DNA of 64,000 nucleotides from CFX5 sp023384495 (GTDB taxonomy: Bacteria > Chloroflexota > Anaerolineae > Caldilineales > Caldilineaceae): positions 89,367-153,366 of the forward strand of contig JASNZV010000020.1 of assembly GCA_048499455.1 (NCBI GenBank). The letters run 5' to 3'. The notes under the pieces were generated by a model. The model saw only the letters and a list, made by a program, of their open reading frames with translations, was not told the origin of the DNA and searched no databases. Positions 54,948 to 63,972 of the stretch are shown here, one piece after another. The position numbers were made by a program, and so were the translations under genes. Within the stretch, counting starts at the first letter, position 1; each line of letters starts with the position of its first letter.

Positions 54948-54959
54948 CGTCATATGACG
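54948..54959. promoter_or_regulatory. 12-bp palindrome upstream of the chemosensory operon
   Basis: CGTCATATGACG is a perfect dyad about 100 bases before cheW, in an AT-rich stretch. It is a candidate operator. No bound protein can be named. Confidence 0.35.
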
Positions 54960-55055
54960 GATGTGTGTGTTTACGCAACATGTTAAGATATTGTAAGTTA
55001 CGAATACGTTACAGTCAGCGCGATATAGAAAGCGGCGTCGGAAGAAGCAGTCGCT

Positions 55056-55499
55056 ATGCAACTGGAAGTGATCGAATTTTTTCTCTCACAACAACGATAT
55101 GGTGTTGAATCTCACTATATCAGCCAAGTTCACCCACTAAAGGAGTATACGCCGGTGCCCTGTACGCCCCCCTTCATCTTGGGCATTATCAATGTTCGCG
55201 GACAGATATTGTCGGTTGTCAATCTTCAGCCTCTCTTTGCTCTGCCAGAACCAAAGCCGCTCAACCCAAATTACGTACTCATTCTTCGCAATGAGCGTAT
55301 GACCTTTGGCCTCGTCGCGGACGCAGTGGTTGGTGTGCGTTCCGTCGCGCCTGCCAGGTTGCGCCCGCCACCGGATGCGCTGGCCGACAATGGTCGTGAG
55401 TTCCTGCGTGGCGTTACAGAACAGGGCGTCCTGATTCTCAACACGGAAGAATTATTGTCAAGTCGACAACTGCTAGTCCAGGAAGAAGTAGAGGGATGA
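55056..55499 (+). CDS. cheW: CheW-like coupling protein
   Basis: This single CheW domain of 147 aa links chemoreceptor and CheA. The conserved core is HPLKEYTPVPCTPPFILGIINVRGQILSVVNLQPLF, and later FGLVADAVVGVRSV. The NVRGQILSVVNL stretch is the usual CheW signature. It is first of a four-gene set (cheW, mcp, cheA hybrid, regulator) in one direction. Confidence 0.92.
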   Translation: MQLEVIEFFLSQQRYGVESHYISQVHPLKEYTPVPCTPPFILGIINVRGQILSVVNLQPLFALPEPKPLNPNYVLILRNERMTFGLVADAVVGVRSVAPARLRPPPDALADNGREFLRGVTEQGVLILNTEELLSSRQLLVQEEVEG

Positions 55500-55647
55500 C
55501 GTGGGGTGAGCGGGTCTGCTGCTTGTTCGCGTTACCTTCTCGGTTACGTAGCGCTATTCAAATTGCTATTCAAACAATACAATTCAATGATCTGTATTAT
55601 GTATGGTTGGTCGCCGTCTTTTCAGCATATAGCAGAGAGGATGAAGA

Positions 55648-57285
55648 ATGAGTTGGTTGCTCAATCGTTCCACCCGTACAAAACTCTTTTTGGGTTTCGG
55701 GCTGATGCTCGCCTATCTTTTAGGAGCAAACATTGCGGCCTACCTGGGCTATCAATCGATCCAAGCCAATAAACAGAGCTTACATAACGAAGGGTTTGTT
55801 ACGGTCATAAATTTGAAAGAGTTGCGTCATAATCAAGCCGCAATTGTTGCCGATATGCTGACCTTGCTCCTGGCAACCGACCCGGTCATATTTGAACGAA
55901 CCCGACAGCAGATTGAAGAAACGCAGCGACGAAATGATGCGTTGCTGCGCGTGTTGCAACAGCAGACGGAGGACACCCCGTCGCTTTACAGCGCCCTTCA
56001 GGAGTTTGTTACTGTTCGTAACAGTTTTGACGAGGCCTGGGAGACCGATGTGCTTCCCCTTGTGCGCGCCGGTAACATGGATGAAGCCGCAATGTTGATG
56101 TTGGATGGGCAAGCAGAACGTCATGCCGAAATGCAGGCGATAGCCGGTAGATTAGTGGACGGGGCGCTCAGAAATGCCGACGATGCCGAACTTGCTGCCG
56201 AACGTGCAACCAATCGCGCCCTTCAAATCTTTCTGTTTTTTGGTATGATTGCCGTAGTTACCGGATTGGGCGTGGCGCTGTTTATCGACCGCATTATCAC
56301 CATACCGCTGACAACCATTTCGGATGCGGCCAATCGGGTGGCTGCCGGCGATCTGACTGTCCATATTGCAACTCACGAACGCACCGACGAGGTGGGCGCG
56401 CTGACACGAACATTCCGCCGCATGGTCGAGTCGCTCCGCGAGGTGACGCGGGAGATTCGCGAGGGTGTGATCATCATGGCCTCTTCGACCAGCGAGATCC
56501 TTGCGGCCACCGCGCAGGTGGTCGCCAATGCGGATGCAACGGCCACGGCATCCGGCGCCGTTACCGTGATTGTGGACGGGGTCAAACAGACGGCCCAGAC
56601 GGTCAATCACAATGCCAAGTTTGTTTCTGACACCGCCCAGCGCTCGGTGCAAGTATCGCACTCGGGTAAGCAGGCGGTTGATGGGACAATCCTGGGGATG
56701 AACCGAATCAAGGAGCAGATGGATTCGATAGCCGAGACCATTGTGCGGTTGAGCGAACAGAGCTTTGCCATTGGTGAGATCATCACCACCGTGTCGGATC
56801 TGGCCGAGCAATCCAATCTGCTGGCGGTCAACGCAGCTATCGAGGCCGCCAAGGCCGGCGAAAGCGGGCGTGGCTTTGCAGTGGTTGCCCAAGAAGTGAG
56901 AAACCTGGCCGAGCAGTCGAAGCAGGCGGCCATTCAGGTGCGAAATATTCTGGGCGATACCCAGAAGGCGACGAGCGCCGCGGTGATGGCGACGGAGCAG
57001 GGGAGTAAGGCCGTGGAGGCCGGTGTGCGCCAGTCGACTGAAGCCAGCGAGGCGATTCGCACCCTTACACACAGCATTACAGAAGCAGCCCAGGCCGCCA
57101 TACAGATTACGACTTCGACCGAACAACAGTTGCTGGGCATTGAGCAGATGAATCAGGCAATCGAGGGCATCAAAGTGACAAGCGCAAAAAATGTCACGAG
57201 CACAAAACAGGTTGAAGCCAATGCGCAGAGCTTATATGAATTGGGCCAAAAATTGAAACAGCTAATCGAACACTTCAACGTGTAG
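55648..57285 (+). CDS. Methyl-accepting chemotaxis protein
   Basis: This transmembrane receptor has 545 aa. The first helix is near 12-32 (FLGFGLMLAYLLGANIAAYLG) and an external four-helix-bundle-type sensor covers about 33-188. The second helix is at about 190-212 and HAMP at about 213-265 (ITIPLTTISDAANRVAAGDLTVHI). The signalling domain has the hairpin tip SDLAEQSNLLAVNAAIEAAKAGESGRGFAVVAQEVRNLAEQS. No pentapeptide for CheR binding is seen at the end. GAGGATGAAGA precedes the ATG. The ligand is unknown. Confidence 0.94.
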   Translation: MSWLLNRSTRTKLFLGFGLMLAYLLGANIAAYLGYQSIQANKQSLHNEGFVTVINLKELRHNQAAIVADMLTLLLATDPVIFERTRQQIEETQRRNDALLRVLQQQTEDTPSLYSALQEFVTVRNSFDEAWETDVLPLVRAGNMDEAAMLMLDGQAERHAEMQAIAGRLVDGALRNADDAELAAERATNRALQIFLFFGMIAVVTGLGVALFIDRIITIPLTTISDAANRVAAGDLTVHIATHERTDEVGALTRTFRRMVESLREVTREIREGVIIMASSTSEILAATAQVVANADATATASGAVTVIVDGVKQTAQTVNHNAKFVSDTAQRSVQVSHSGKQAVDGTILGMNRIKEQMDSIAETIVRLSEQSFAIGEIITTVSDLAEQSNLLAVNAAIEAAKAGESGRGFAVVAQEVRNLAEQSKQAAIQVRNILGDTQKATSAAVMATEQGSKAVEAGVRQSTEASEAIRTLTHSITEAAQAAIQITTSTEQQLLGIEQMNQAIEGIKVTSAKNVTSTKQVEANAQSLYELGQKLKQLIEHFNV

Positions 57286-57298
57286 TGAGGGCGCGGTC

Positions 57299-59605
57299 AT
57301 GACCAGTAAGGAGGCCCACCTTCTCAAACCGCTGGTGGCAATCTTCAAGAGTGAAGCAGCAGAGCATATCCGCGCCATGGCCGCTGGTCTCCACGAATTG
57401 TCCGCCATTTCGGAGCGAGCGCAGCAGGGGCCGGTCGTCGAAGCGATCTTTCGCGAGGCGCATAGCCTGAAAGGGGCAGCCTGGATCGTCAATCAGACGG
57501 AGATTCAGGCGCTATGCCATACGTTGGAAAGTGTCTTCGCCACCTGGAAGAATCAGCAGAAGCAGCCAACGCCTGAATTACTCACGTTGCTGAACCACGC
57601 CGTGGCCGGTTTGGAACATTTTCTAAAGACGGTGGGGACAGAGCGCGCCCCGGCTGAGGCGTCACGCCTGACCCGCTATATTCATCAGATCGAGAGCCTG
57701 AGCCTGGAAGACGCGTCCACCGATCCGCCATCTTCAGCCGATACAGAGTCACCTCTGGCCGTGGGGGCCAGCGTACGGCGCGCGCCCGCAGGGAAAAGTG
57801 GTCTGCCTGAAGAACGGTTCGCCTTTTCTGACACAGTTAGAATTTCCACCGCGAAATTGGATTCGCTGTTGTTGCAGGTCGAAGAGTTGGTGCTGGCAAA
57901 GCTGGCGTCGGGGGAGCGCGTCGCCGAGCTGCGTGCGCTAGAGGCCATGTTGGCGACATGGGACAAGGAATGGGTCAAGGTTCGGGCCGCCATCCGCAGT
58001 CTGCCTCAACTCTATAGCCCATCTGTAGGTGGAGGCCAAGGCGCCGCGGCTGACGGGCGCCTTATGAAGTTCCTCGAATTTGCCGAGTGGAACAAAACGT
58101 TGATTGAGTCGCTCAAGAGCAAGGTGGTAACCGCCACGCGCGCGGCGGAACGCGATTATTACACCTTTGGCGGTATGATGGACAACCTGTTGCATGATAT
58201 GAAGCAGGCGCTCATGATGCCATTCTCGTTGCTCCTGGAGGTTTTCCCCCGGATGGCGAGCACATTGGCGCAAACGCAAGGCAAAGAGGTGGATGTGACC
58301 ATCTCAGGGGCGGACATTGAGATTGATCGCCGGATTCTGGAGGAAATCAAAGATCCACTTATTCACCTCCTTAGAAATTGTGTGGATCATGGAATCGAGG
58401 AACCCGAAGAACGGTTGCGCAAGCACAAGCCGTCACGGGGGGGCATGACCATAACCGTTACCCAGACGCGGAGCACGAAGGTTGAAATTCGCGTTACCGA
58501 TGATGGCGCAGGAATCAACGTTTCTAAGGTGCGGGCATCGGCTGTACAGTTGGGGTTGCTCTCTCCGCAAGCAGCTGAAAGCCTGCCGGATCATGAAGCA
58601 TCGGCATTGATTTTTCACTCGGGGCTGTCTACCAACCCAGTAGCCACCAGCATTTCAGGGCGTGGGCTTGGCCTGGCCATTGTACGAGAAAAGGTGGAAA
58701 GATTAGGGGGCGTCATCTCGCTGGAAACTCAGGAGGATGCTGGAACAACCTTCCACATCGTTTTACCCCTGACATTGGCCACCTTTCGGGGTATTCTGGT
58801 TCGAGTCCAGGAGCATTACTTTATATTCCCAACCACCCACGTGGCGCAGGTCGCAGGCGTCAACCGACAAGAGGTTCAAACGGTGAATGACCGCCCAATG
58901 ATCAGGGCGCAAGGTCAATTGATGCCCCTCATTCCGCTTGAACAGCTTCTGGAGCTTACGCCAAAGATGAATGTGCATGAAGAGAGAGTGTCAATCGTGG
59001 TTGTCAAGTCGGGAGAGATTGGGCTTGCGCTGGCAGTGGATGAGATACTCGGTGAGCAAGAGGTGTTGATGAAACGACTTGGCCCGCAGCTTCTTCATGT
59101 GCGCAATATTGTTGGCGCAACCGTGCTGGGGACGGGCCAAGTTGTCCCGATTCTCAGCGTTTCTGACCTGATCAAATCGGCGTCAAAGACCTCGGTCAGA
59201 CCTGTCCAGAGCACGGTTATACCTAAGAAAACGCCGGCCAAGCGAAAATCGATATTGGTTGTTGAGGACTCCATGACTGCGCGTACACAGTTAAAAAACA
59301 TACTCGAATTGGCGAATTATGGTGTACGCACAGCCACCAATGGTGTGGACGCACTAAAGGCCTTGCGCGCGGAGGCCTTTGACCTCGTCGTGTCTGACGT
59401 AGAAATGCCTCTGATGAATGGCCTTGAGCTTACGGCGAGAATTCGCGCTGATGAGAAGCTGACCGAGCTGCCCGTCATCTTGGTGACTGCGCTTGACTCG
59501 CATGCCGATCGCAAGCGCGGGATTGAGGCGGGCGCCAATGCGTACATCATCAAAGGCAATTTTGACCAGAACAATCTGCTCGAGATGATACGACGATTGC
59601 TCTGA
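57299..59605 (+). CDS. CheA-type hybrid histidine kinase with C-terminal receiver
   Basis: This kinase of the chemosensory array has 768 aa. Domain order: Hpt with His55 (FREAHSLKGAA), a long linker, then a dimer domain (about 180-320, with RISTAKLDSLLLQVEELV). The ATPase domain has the N-box HLLRNCVDHGIEEPEER, G1 DDGAGI and G2 SGRGLGLAIVREKVERLGG. A CheW-like regulatory domain (about 490-630) and a receiver (about 645-768, Asp700 in VVSDVEMP) complete it. All the active residues needed are present. It starts 13 bases after the mcp stop. A built-in receiver and the absence of CheB/CheR suggest a non-flagellar pathway, such as control of surface behaviour or transcription. Confidence 0.94.
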   Translation: MTSKEAHLLKPLVAIFKSEAAEHIRAMAAGLHELSAISERAQQGPVVEAIFREAHSLKGAAWIVNQTEIQALCHTLESVFATWKNQQKQPTPELLTLLNHAVAGLEHFLKTVGTERAPAEASRLTRYIHQIESLSLEDASTDPPSSADTESPLAVGASVRRAPAGKSGLPEERFAFSDTVRISTAKLDSLLLQVEELVLAKLASGERVAELRALEAMLATWDKEWVKVRAAIRSLPQLYSPSVGGGQGAAADGRLMKFLEFAEWNKTLIESLKSKVVTATRAAERDYYTFGGMMDNLLHDMKQALMMPFSLLLEVFPRMASTLAQTQGKEVDVTISGADIEIDRRILEEIKDPLIHLLRNCVDHGIEEPEERLRKHKPSRGGMTITVTQTRSTKVEIRVTDDGAGINVSKVRASAVQLGLLSPQAAESLPDHEASALIFHSGLSTNPVATSISGRGLGLAIVREKVERLGGVISLETQEDAGTTFHIVLPLTLATFRGILVRVQEHYFIFPTTHVAQVAGVNRQEVQTVNDRPMIRAQGQLMPLIPLEQLLELTPKMNVHEERVSIVVVKSGEIGLALAVDEILGEQEVLMKRLGPQLLHVRNIVGATVLGTGQVVPILSVSDLIKSASKTSVRPVQSTVIPKKTPAKRKSILVVEDSMTARTQLKNILELANYGVRTATNGVDALKALRAEAFDLVVSDVEMPLMNGLELTARIRADEKLTELPVILVTALDSHADRKRGIEAGANAYIIKGNFDQNNLLEMIRRLL

Positions 59606-59636
59606 ATCTGTGACGTTGTAGCAGAAGGAAAACAAA

Positions 59637-60293
59637 ATGAAAGCTCAATCCCCAATCCGTGTGGCAGTCGTTGATGACCATGTGGTAGTCCGCAAAGGGT
59701 TGGCCACATTTTTGGTTGGTCATGATGACTTGGAATTCGTCGGTGACGCAGCCGATGGGATCGAAGCGCTGCAGCTATGCGACCAGGTCCATCCCAATGT
59801 GTTGCTCATGGACCTGTTCATGCCCCACATGGATGGGGTGACTGCGGTGCGCACAATCCTTAAGCGCTACCCACAGATCGCCATTATTATTTTGACCAGC
59901 TTCAAGGATGAAAAGCTAATCCAGAATGCGCTTAAGGCAGGCGCAATGGGTTACATCCTCAAAGATGTCAGCCCCGAAGAGCTGATTTTGGCAATCCGGG
60001 ATGCGTATGCAGGGCGCCCCACGTTGGGGCCAGAAGCAACGCGCGCCTTGATTGAGGCGTCTATCAAGCGCAGCACCCCGTCGCTCGGCCATGACCTCAC
60101 GGATCGGGAGCACAAGGTGCTGGAATTGATGAGCAAAGGTATGGACAATAGCCAGATTGCCGACATTTTGATCATTAGCCTCTCTACCGTCAAATTCCAT
60201 GTAAGCAATATTCTGTCCAAATTGCAGGTCTCTAGCCGTACCGAGGCGGTGGCGCTCGCTCTTCGTCACGAGATTGCAGACAAGCCCGACTGA
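59637..60293 (+). CDS. NarL/LuxR-type response regulator of the chemosensory operon
   Basis: This 218-aa regulator has a receiver (Asp59 in VLLMDLFMP, VVDDHVV acidic pair) and a LuxR-type DNA-binding domain (LTDREHKVLELMSKGMDNSQIADILIISLSTVKFHVSNILSKLQVSSR). AAGGAAAAC precedes the ATG. It starts 31 bases after the CheA hybrid and is the likely transcriptional output of that kinase. Confidence 0.92.
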   Translation: MKAQSPIRVAVVDDHVVVRKGLATFLVGHDDLEFVGDAADGIEALQLCDQVHPNVLLMDLFMPHMDGVTAVRTILKRYPQIAIIILTSFKDEKLIQNALKAGAMGYILKDVSPEELILAIRDAYAGRPTLGPEATRALIEASIKRSTPSLGHDLTDREHKVLELMSKGMDNSQIADILIISLSTVKFHVSNILSKLQVSSRTEAVALALRHEIADKPD

Positions 60294-60380
60294 GTTCAAT
60301 CGCTGACCCGGTCGGCTGCCGGGGCTTCACCTGGCTTGGCCCGTGGGTGTCCCCAGCCGGTTTGGGGTAAAACGTAGAAA

Positions 60381-60417
60381 AACAACGGGAGTTTGTATCA
60401 AACAGGCTCTCGTTGTT
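60381..60417 (+). terminator. Terminator-like hairpin
   Basis: The arms AACAACGGGAG and CTCTCGTTGTT (one mismatch), with an inner GTTTG/CAAAC pairing, are followed by CGTGTTTT. It probably ends the chemosensory operon. Confidence 0.6.
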
Positions 60418-60559
60418 CGTGTTTTGCGTTCAAAAAAACACGGCTTGCGCAGCGCCTGATGTTCTACGTGTCTTCTCAATCAGAAGGTTTTGTCGAGTGG
60501 CGGGGCGAGCAAATGTGCCGGGAGGATCTGGCGCCTATCCCAAGCTACACGGGTGGTGG

Positions 60560-60608
60560 TTTGAAAACGACGGCTTCTGTGGCTGCAAAACTGTCGTTTT
60601 CAAACAGA
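60560..60608 (-). repeat. Dispersed palindromic repeat, family A, partial copy 5
   Basis: The arms TTTGAAAACGAC and GTCGTTTTCAAA are perfect. On the minus strand it begins TCTGTTTGAAAAC but lacks the GCAACCGCA end. Confidence 0.65.
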
Positions 60609-60633
60609 ATTCACATTAGTTGGGGATGAATAC

Positions 60634-61299
60634 TCAGTGCGCTTTAGATGGCTCTAAGGTGGTTACGCCTGTTTTTAGCGCATAGAGGGCGACCTGTGTG
60701 CGATTGCTCAGTTGCAGTTTTTTCAGAATGTTGCTCATATAGACGCGCACAGTCGCATACCGCAACCCCAGCTTGTCGGCAATATCCTGGTTTGAATAGC
60801 CCTGCCCGACGTAGGAGAGCACACGGATTTCCGCCTCCGACAAAGATTTTGCCACCTGGGGTTGGTGCGAAGGAACATTGAGCTCTTGCAGGATCATCCT
60901 GGCGATCATCGGATGCAGAGCAGATTGACCATGATGGACTTGCTCAATTGCCTGGATTAATTCAGCAATCGTCTGGGTCTTTAGCACATATCCTTGGGCG
61001 CCAGCCTTGAACGCAGCGAAGACTTCGGCATCAGAGGCATATGCGCTCAAGATCAAGATGCGGGCGTTTCGGTCTTGTTTGAGTAGCTCCTCAACCACAT
61101 GCGCACCCGAATCATCTTGCAGCCGCAAATCCAATAGGATAATGTCAGGTCGAAGCGCTCGGGCCTTGTGAATCGCCTCTTGTGCAGAGACGGCTTCACC
61201 AACGACCAGAATTGGTCCTTCAATCTCAAGCAGAGTGCGAATGGCTTGACGCACAATCTCTTCATCATCCACAAGTAGAACGCGAATTTTTTCGGCCAT
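60634..61299 (-). CDS. NarL/LuxR-type response regulator
   Basis: This 221-aa regulator has a receiver (Asp57 in IILLDLRLQ, LLVDDEE) and a LuxR-type domain (LSEAEIRVLSYVGQGYSNQDIADKLGLRYATVRVYMSNILKKLQLSNR). The ATG at 61299 is where the receiver starts, with GAGGGG upstream. It follows the single-domain receiver gene by 13 bases and is probably co-transcribed with it. No kinase is adjacent; cross-talk with the chemosensory CheA is possible. Confidence 0.92.
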   Translation of the reverse strand: MAEKIRVLLVDDEEIVRQAIRTLLEIEGPILVVGEAVSAQEAIHKARALRPDIILLDLRLQDDSGAHVVEELLKQDRNARILILSAYASDAEVFAAFKAGAQGYVLKTQTIAELIQAIEQVHHGQSALHPMIARMILQELNVPSHQPQVAKSLSEAEIRVLSYVGQGYSNQDIADKLGLRYATVRVYMSNILKKLQLSNRTQVALYALKTGVTTLEPSKAH

Positions 61300-61312
61300 C
61301 ACTTTGATCCCC

Positions 61313-61798
61313 TCATTTCGCCCGATCGGTACACAGGCTGACACTCGCCGGCGTGGCAGCCGGTTTTGAGATTGGCGCCCCTTCATGTTTCCCTGCGCTC
61401 TGACTTACTCTGTTGCCCAGCAGCCGCTCAATGCATGACTCCACCTGGCTGAACTGGAAGGGCATCAGGATGTTCTCATCGGCGCCTGCTGCAAGGCCCA
61501 ACACAATGTGGTCGAGATCGCTGGGCGTATGCAGAAGAATGATCGGTATATCTGCGTGTCCGCGCAACTCCGAACAAAGCACATGTCCTCTGGTGTCGGG
61601 CAACTCGGCGTCCACGATCACCAGATCGATATAGCTATGCTGAATGATTTTCAGCGCTTCCTGGCCGCTTCTTGCCAAACACGTGGTGTAGCCGCGCTTC
61701 TGCAGCGAGTTGCTTAAGAATGTGCACAGAAGCCGGTCGCCAACCACAAGAATGTAGGGATTCAGCCTATTCAACGACTGCAAGAACGAATTTGCCAT
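61313..61798 (-). CDS. Stand-alone receiver protein
   Basis: This 161-aa protein has one receiver domain: Asp63 in LVIVDAELP, and a late LLGLAAGADENILMPF with the usual switch region partly altered. The acidic pair at the start is reduced to one residue (VVGDRL), so metal binding may be weaker. A Ser/Ala-rich tail follows. The ATG at 61798 fits a compact protein. It precedes the NarL-type gene in the same operon and might act as a phosphate sink or adaptor. Confidence 0.82.
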   Translation of the reverse strand: MANSFLQSLNRLNPYILVVGDRLLCTFLSNSLQKRGYTTCLARSGQEALKIIQHSYIDLVIVDAELPDTRGHVLCSELRGHADIPIILLHTPSDLDHIVLGLAAGADENILMPFQFSQVESCIERLLGNRVSQSAGKHEGAPISKPAATPASVSLCTDRAK

Positions 61799-62296
61799 CC
61801 TTTTGACCTGGTGCAGCTTGTATAAATTTGTTGGTCTACGCCTTCGAAACTGCCGTGAGCATCGTGGCGCTTCTTGACATTCAAACACCTTACAAGTTGG
61901 TTAGTCTGATGCATAGGATACATCAATCACACTGCCAATGGATCAGTCACTTGTAGTGCTATTCACCTAGTCATTCTAGTGTGATTTTTTTGTACTTCAG
62001 TACAGGGCGCAGTAAGACAAAAGTATGAGGCTTACGATTTGCCAAACATTTGACTTAGTGATGTTAACTTTGTGGATTCATTCGTCTATGCTAGGGACTT
62101 GCTCAAAGACAGTCCTGAAGACTATGGTCAAGATTTCTTTGCGACCGTACAATACAAGGCATCGCCGCCATCTCACATCGCAGTGTGCAAGCCGCAGCGG
62201 CAAGGAATGAGCGGCCTCAAGCATCAAACAGCAAAACATCAACCCGCGCCGGTCAAGCCACAGATTCAGGCGCGGTTATCAAAGGGGCGCCGGATT
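61799..62296. other. Divergent intergenic region, AT-rich
   Basis: It lies between the divergent receiver operon and the RRM gene. The RRM frame is open back to 62072, but the longer version has no good start. The 61930-62060 part is AT-rich and should hold promoters. No RNA is recognised. Confidence 0.5.
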
Positions 62297-62548
62297 ATGC
62301 GAAAACTCTATGTGGGCAATCTCGATGGTAAGATACAGATCGATGAGCTAGAAGAGCTGTTGGCGCCCTATGGCGCGGCGGCAAAGATCGACCTGTTTGC
62401 CGGGCATAAGCCCTCAAGCTCAAACACGTTTGCATTGATCGAACTCGACAATTATGCGGCGGAAGCTGTAAAGGAGTGCCTGGATGGCGTGCCATTCAAG
62501 GGCAACATGCTCTACATCGAGGACTCGGATCTGGGTCTGAATGGATGA
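62297..62548 (+). CDS. Small RRM RNA-binding protein
   Basis: This single RNA-recognition-motif protein has 83 aa. RNP2 is KLYVGNLDG at the start, and RNP1 is degenerate (NTFALIELDNYAAE, compared with the usual KGFAFVEM). The fold ends with GVPFKGNMLYIED. I prefer the ATG at 62297, which has AGGGG nine bases upstream and gives a protein of the normal bacterial RRM size; a GTG at 62072 would add 75 residues of low quality. Such proteins often bind transcripts during cold or stress responses. The long upstream leader may matter for its control. Confidence 0.8.
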   Translation: MRKLYVGNLDGKIQIDELEELLAPYGAAAKIDLFAGHKPSSSNTFALIELDNYAAEAVKECLDGVPFKGNMLYIEDSDLGLNG

Positions 62549-63031
62549 CGGAAATTAACAGTTTCTTAATGTAGTGTAGAGACACACAACGCATCGATTG
62601 CCTGTCAGCCACACCAACCGCATGTTTCGCGCCGCGCCCGGCATCAAATTATCCTTACGAGGGTTCTGAACGGCCCGCGGCGAGCTAATCCCCATATCCC
62701 CACTTTTCTGTATCTCCACGTCAAACATTTTACGCGGCTCGCCTCACCGTAACACGTGGGTCACGACCCCGTTTCACTGTTGGTTACAGGCATGCTTACC
62801 GCCACCCTTACATCCCTTTGATGATATCGTAAACCTATGTCGTCTGTTTGCCGGTTAATACACTGGGGAAACTCAAGAAATCAACCGTAAGTAAACTGTA
62901 AGGAACAAATGCACAATTTTGTGGTACACTCGTAAAGAGAAGCAATTGATTGTGCTTATGACGTAGAAAATATCGGATAAATGACGTAGACGCAGTGCAC
63001 TCCCGCACATCAAGGTATGGATAGGTGAGAT
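62549..63031. other. Intergenic region, AT-rich near its end
   Basis: No gene, repeat or RNA is recognised. The two TGACGTAG words at about 62958 and 62982, before rarD, could be regulatory. Confidence 0.45.
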
Positions 63032-63895
63032 ATGTATAGAGGAATGGTTTATACCGTAGGCTCTTCGGTGTTGTGGGGATTTCTGCCGCTCTATCTAAAA
63101 GCGCTCTCTCCGATTCCCACGCTAGAAATCTTGGCGCATCGAGTCATTTGGGCCTTTATGTCCGCCGCCATCGTGTTGATCTATCGCCATGAATGGCGGT
63201 GGGTCGTAGCGACGCTGCGCTGCCCGAAGACGTTGGCCGTGCTCGGCGCCTCTTCCGCCCTGATCGGCATCAACTGGCTTCTCTATATCTGGGCTGTCAG
63301 CACCAATTCGATTGTTGAGAGCAGCCTGGGTTACTTTATTGCGCCATTGGTCAGTATGCTATTTGGCGCAATCTTCCTTAAGGAGAAGTTGGAGGCTCGA
63401 CAAAAGATAGCAATTATTATCGCTGCTGGTGGCGTAATCTATATTTCGTTGAGCGTGGGGGCTATCCCCTGGATTGGCTTGATCTTGGCAATTGCCTTCG
63501 CTGGCTATGCAATCCTAAAAAAAGTAACATCCTTAGATGTGATTTCGGGACTGGCGCTGGAAATGATGGTGCTGACCATCCCTGCAGTAATCTATTTGGG
63601 CTATCTTGGGGGAAGTGGACGGGGTAGCGTCAGTGACAGTGATCTGATTACGGGCCTCGAATTGGGCGGCGTGGGGGTGCTTACGGCCATCCTTCTGCTG
63701 CTCTATACGGCAGGTGTTCGCCAACTCCCACTTGCCACGTCAGGAATTCTGCAATATCTGACCCCTTCATTCCAGTTCTTTATTGGCGTCTTTCTCTTCC
63801 ACGAATCGCTGACTGGGCATCGTCTTTTTGGGTTCAGCTTGATTTGGTTGGCGCTCCTGGTCTATCTTTCAAATGCGATATGGCAAAAGGAGTGA
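63032..63895 (+). CDS. rarD: EamA family transporter RarD
   Basis: This membrane permease of the drug/metabolite superfamily has 287 aa and ten hydrophobic helices. The N-terminal GSSVLWGFLPLYLKALSPIPTLEILAHRVIWAF, and NWLLYIWAVSTNSIVESSLGYFIAPLVSMLFGAIFLKEKL in the first half, are diagnostic of RarD. TAGGTGAG lies before the ATG. RarD proteins are annotated as chloramphenicol-sensitivity proteins, but the substrate is not known. A strong terminator follows. Confidence 0.92.
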   Translation: MYRGMVYTVGSSVLWGFLPLYLKALSPIPTLEILAHRVIWAFMSAAIVLIYRHEWRWVVATLRCPKTLAVLGASSALIGINWLLYIWAVSTNSIVESSLGYFIAPLVSMLFGAIFLKEKLEARQKIAIIIAAGGVIYISLSVGAIPWIGLILAIAFAGYAILKKVTSLDVISGLALEMMVLTIPAVIYLGYLGGSGRGSVSDSDLITGLELGGVGVLTAILLLLYTAGVRQLPLATSGILQYLTPSFQFFIGVFLFHESLTGHRLFGFSLIWLALLVYLSNAIWQKE

Positions 63896-63932
63896 GCGAT
63901 CTTCAGCACTGTAATAAGGGAAATCACAGGGT

Positions 63933-63972
63933 AAGGAGGCTGCGCTATTGAGCGCAGCCTCCTTGCTTTTTA
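63933..63972 (+). terminator. Rho-independent terminator of rarD
   Basis: The arms AAGGAGGCTGCGCT and AGCGCAGCCTCCTT around an ATTG loop are exact, and GCTTTTTATTT follows. Confidence 0.92.

Larger units (their letters stand above)
60294..60633. other. Convergent intergenic region with hairpin and repeat
   Basis: It lies between the convergent regulator genes. It holds a terminator-like hairpin and a partial family A repeat, and no gene is seen. Confidence 0.6.
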
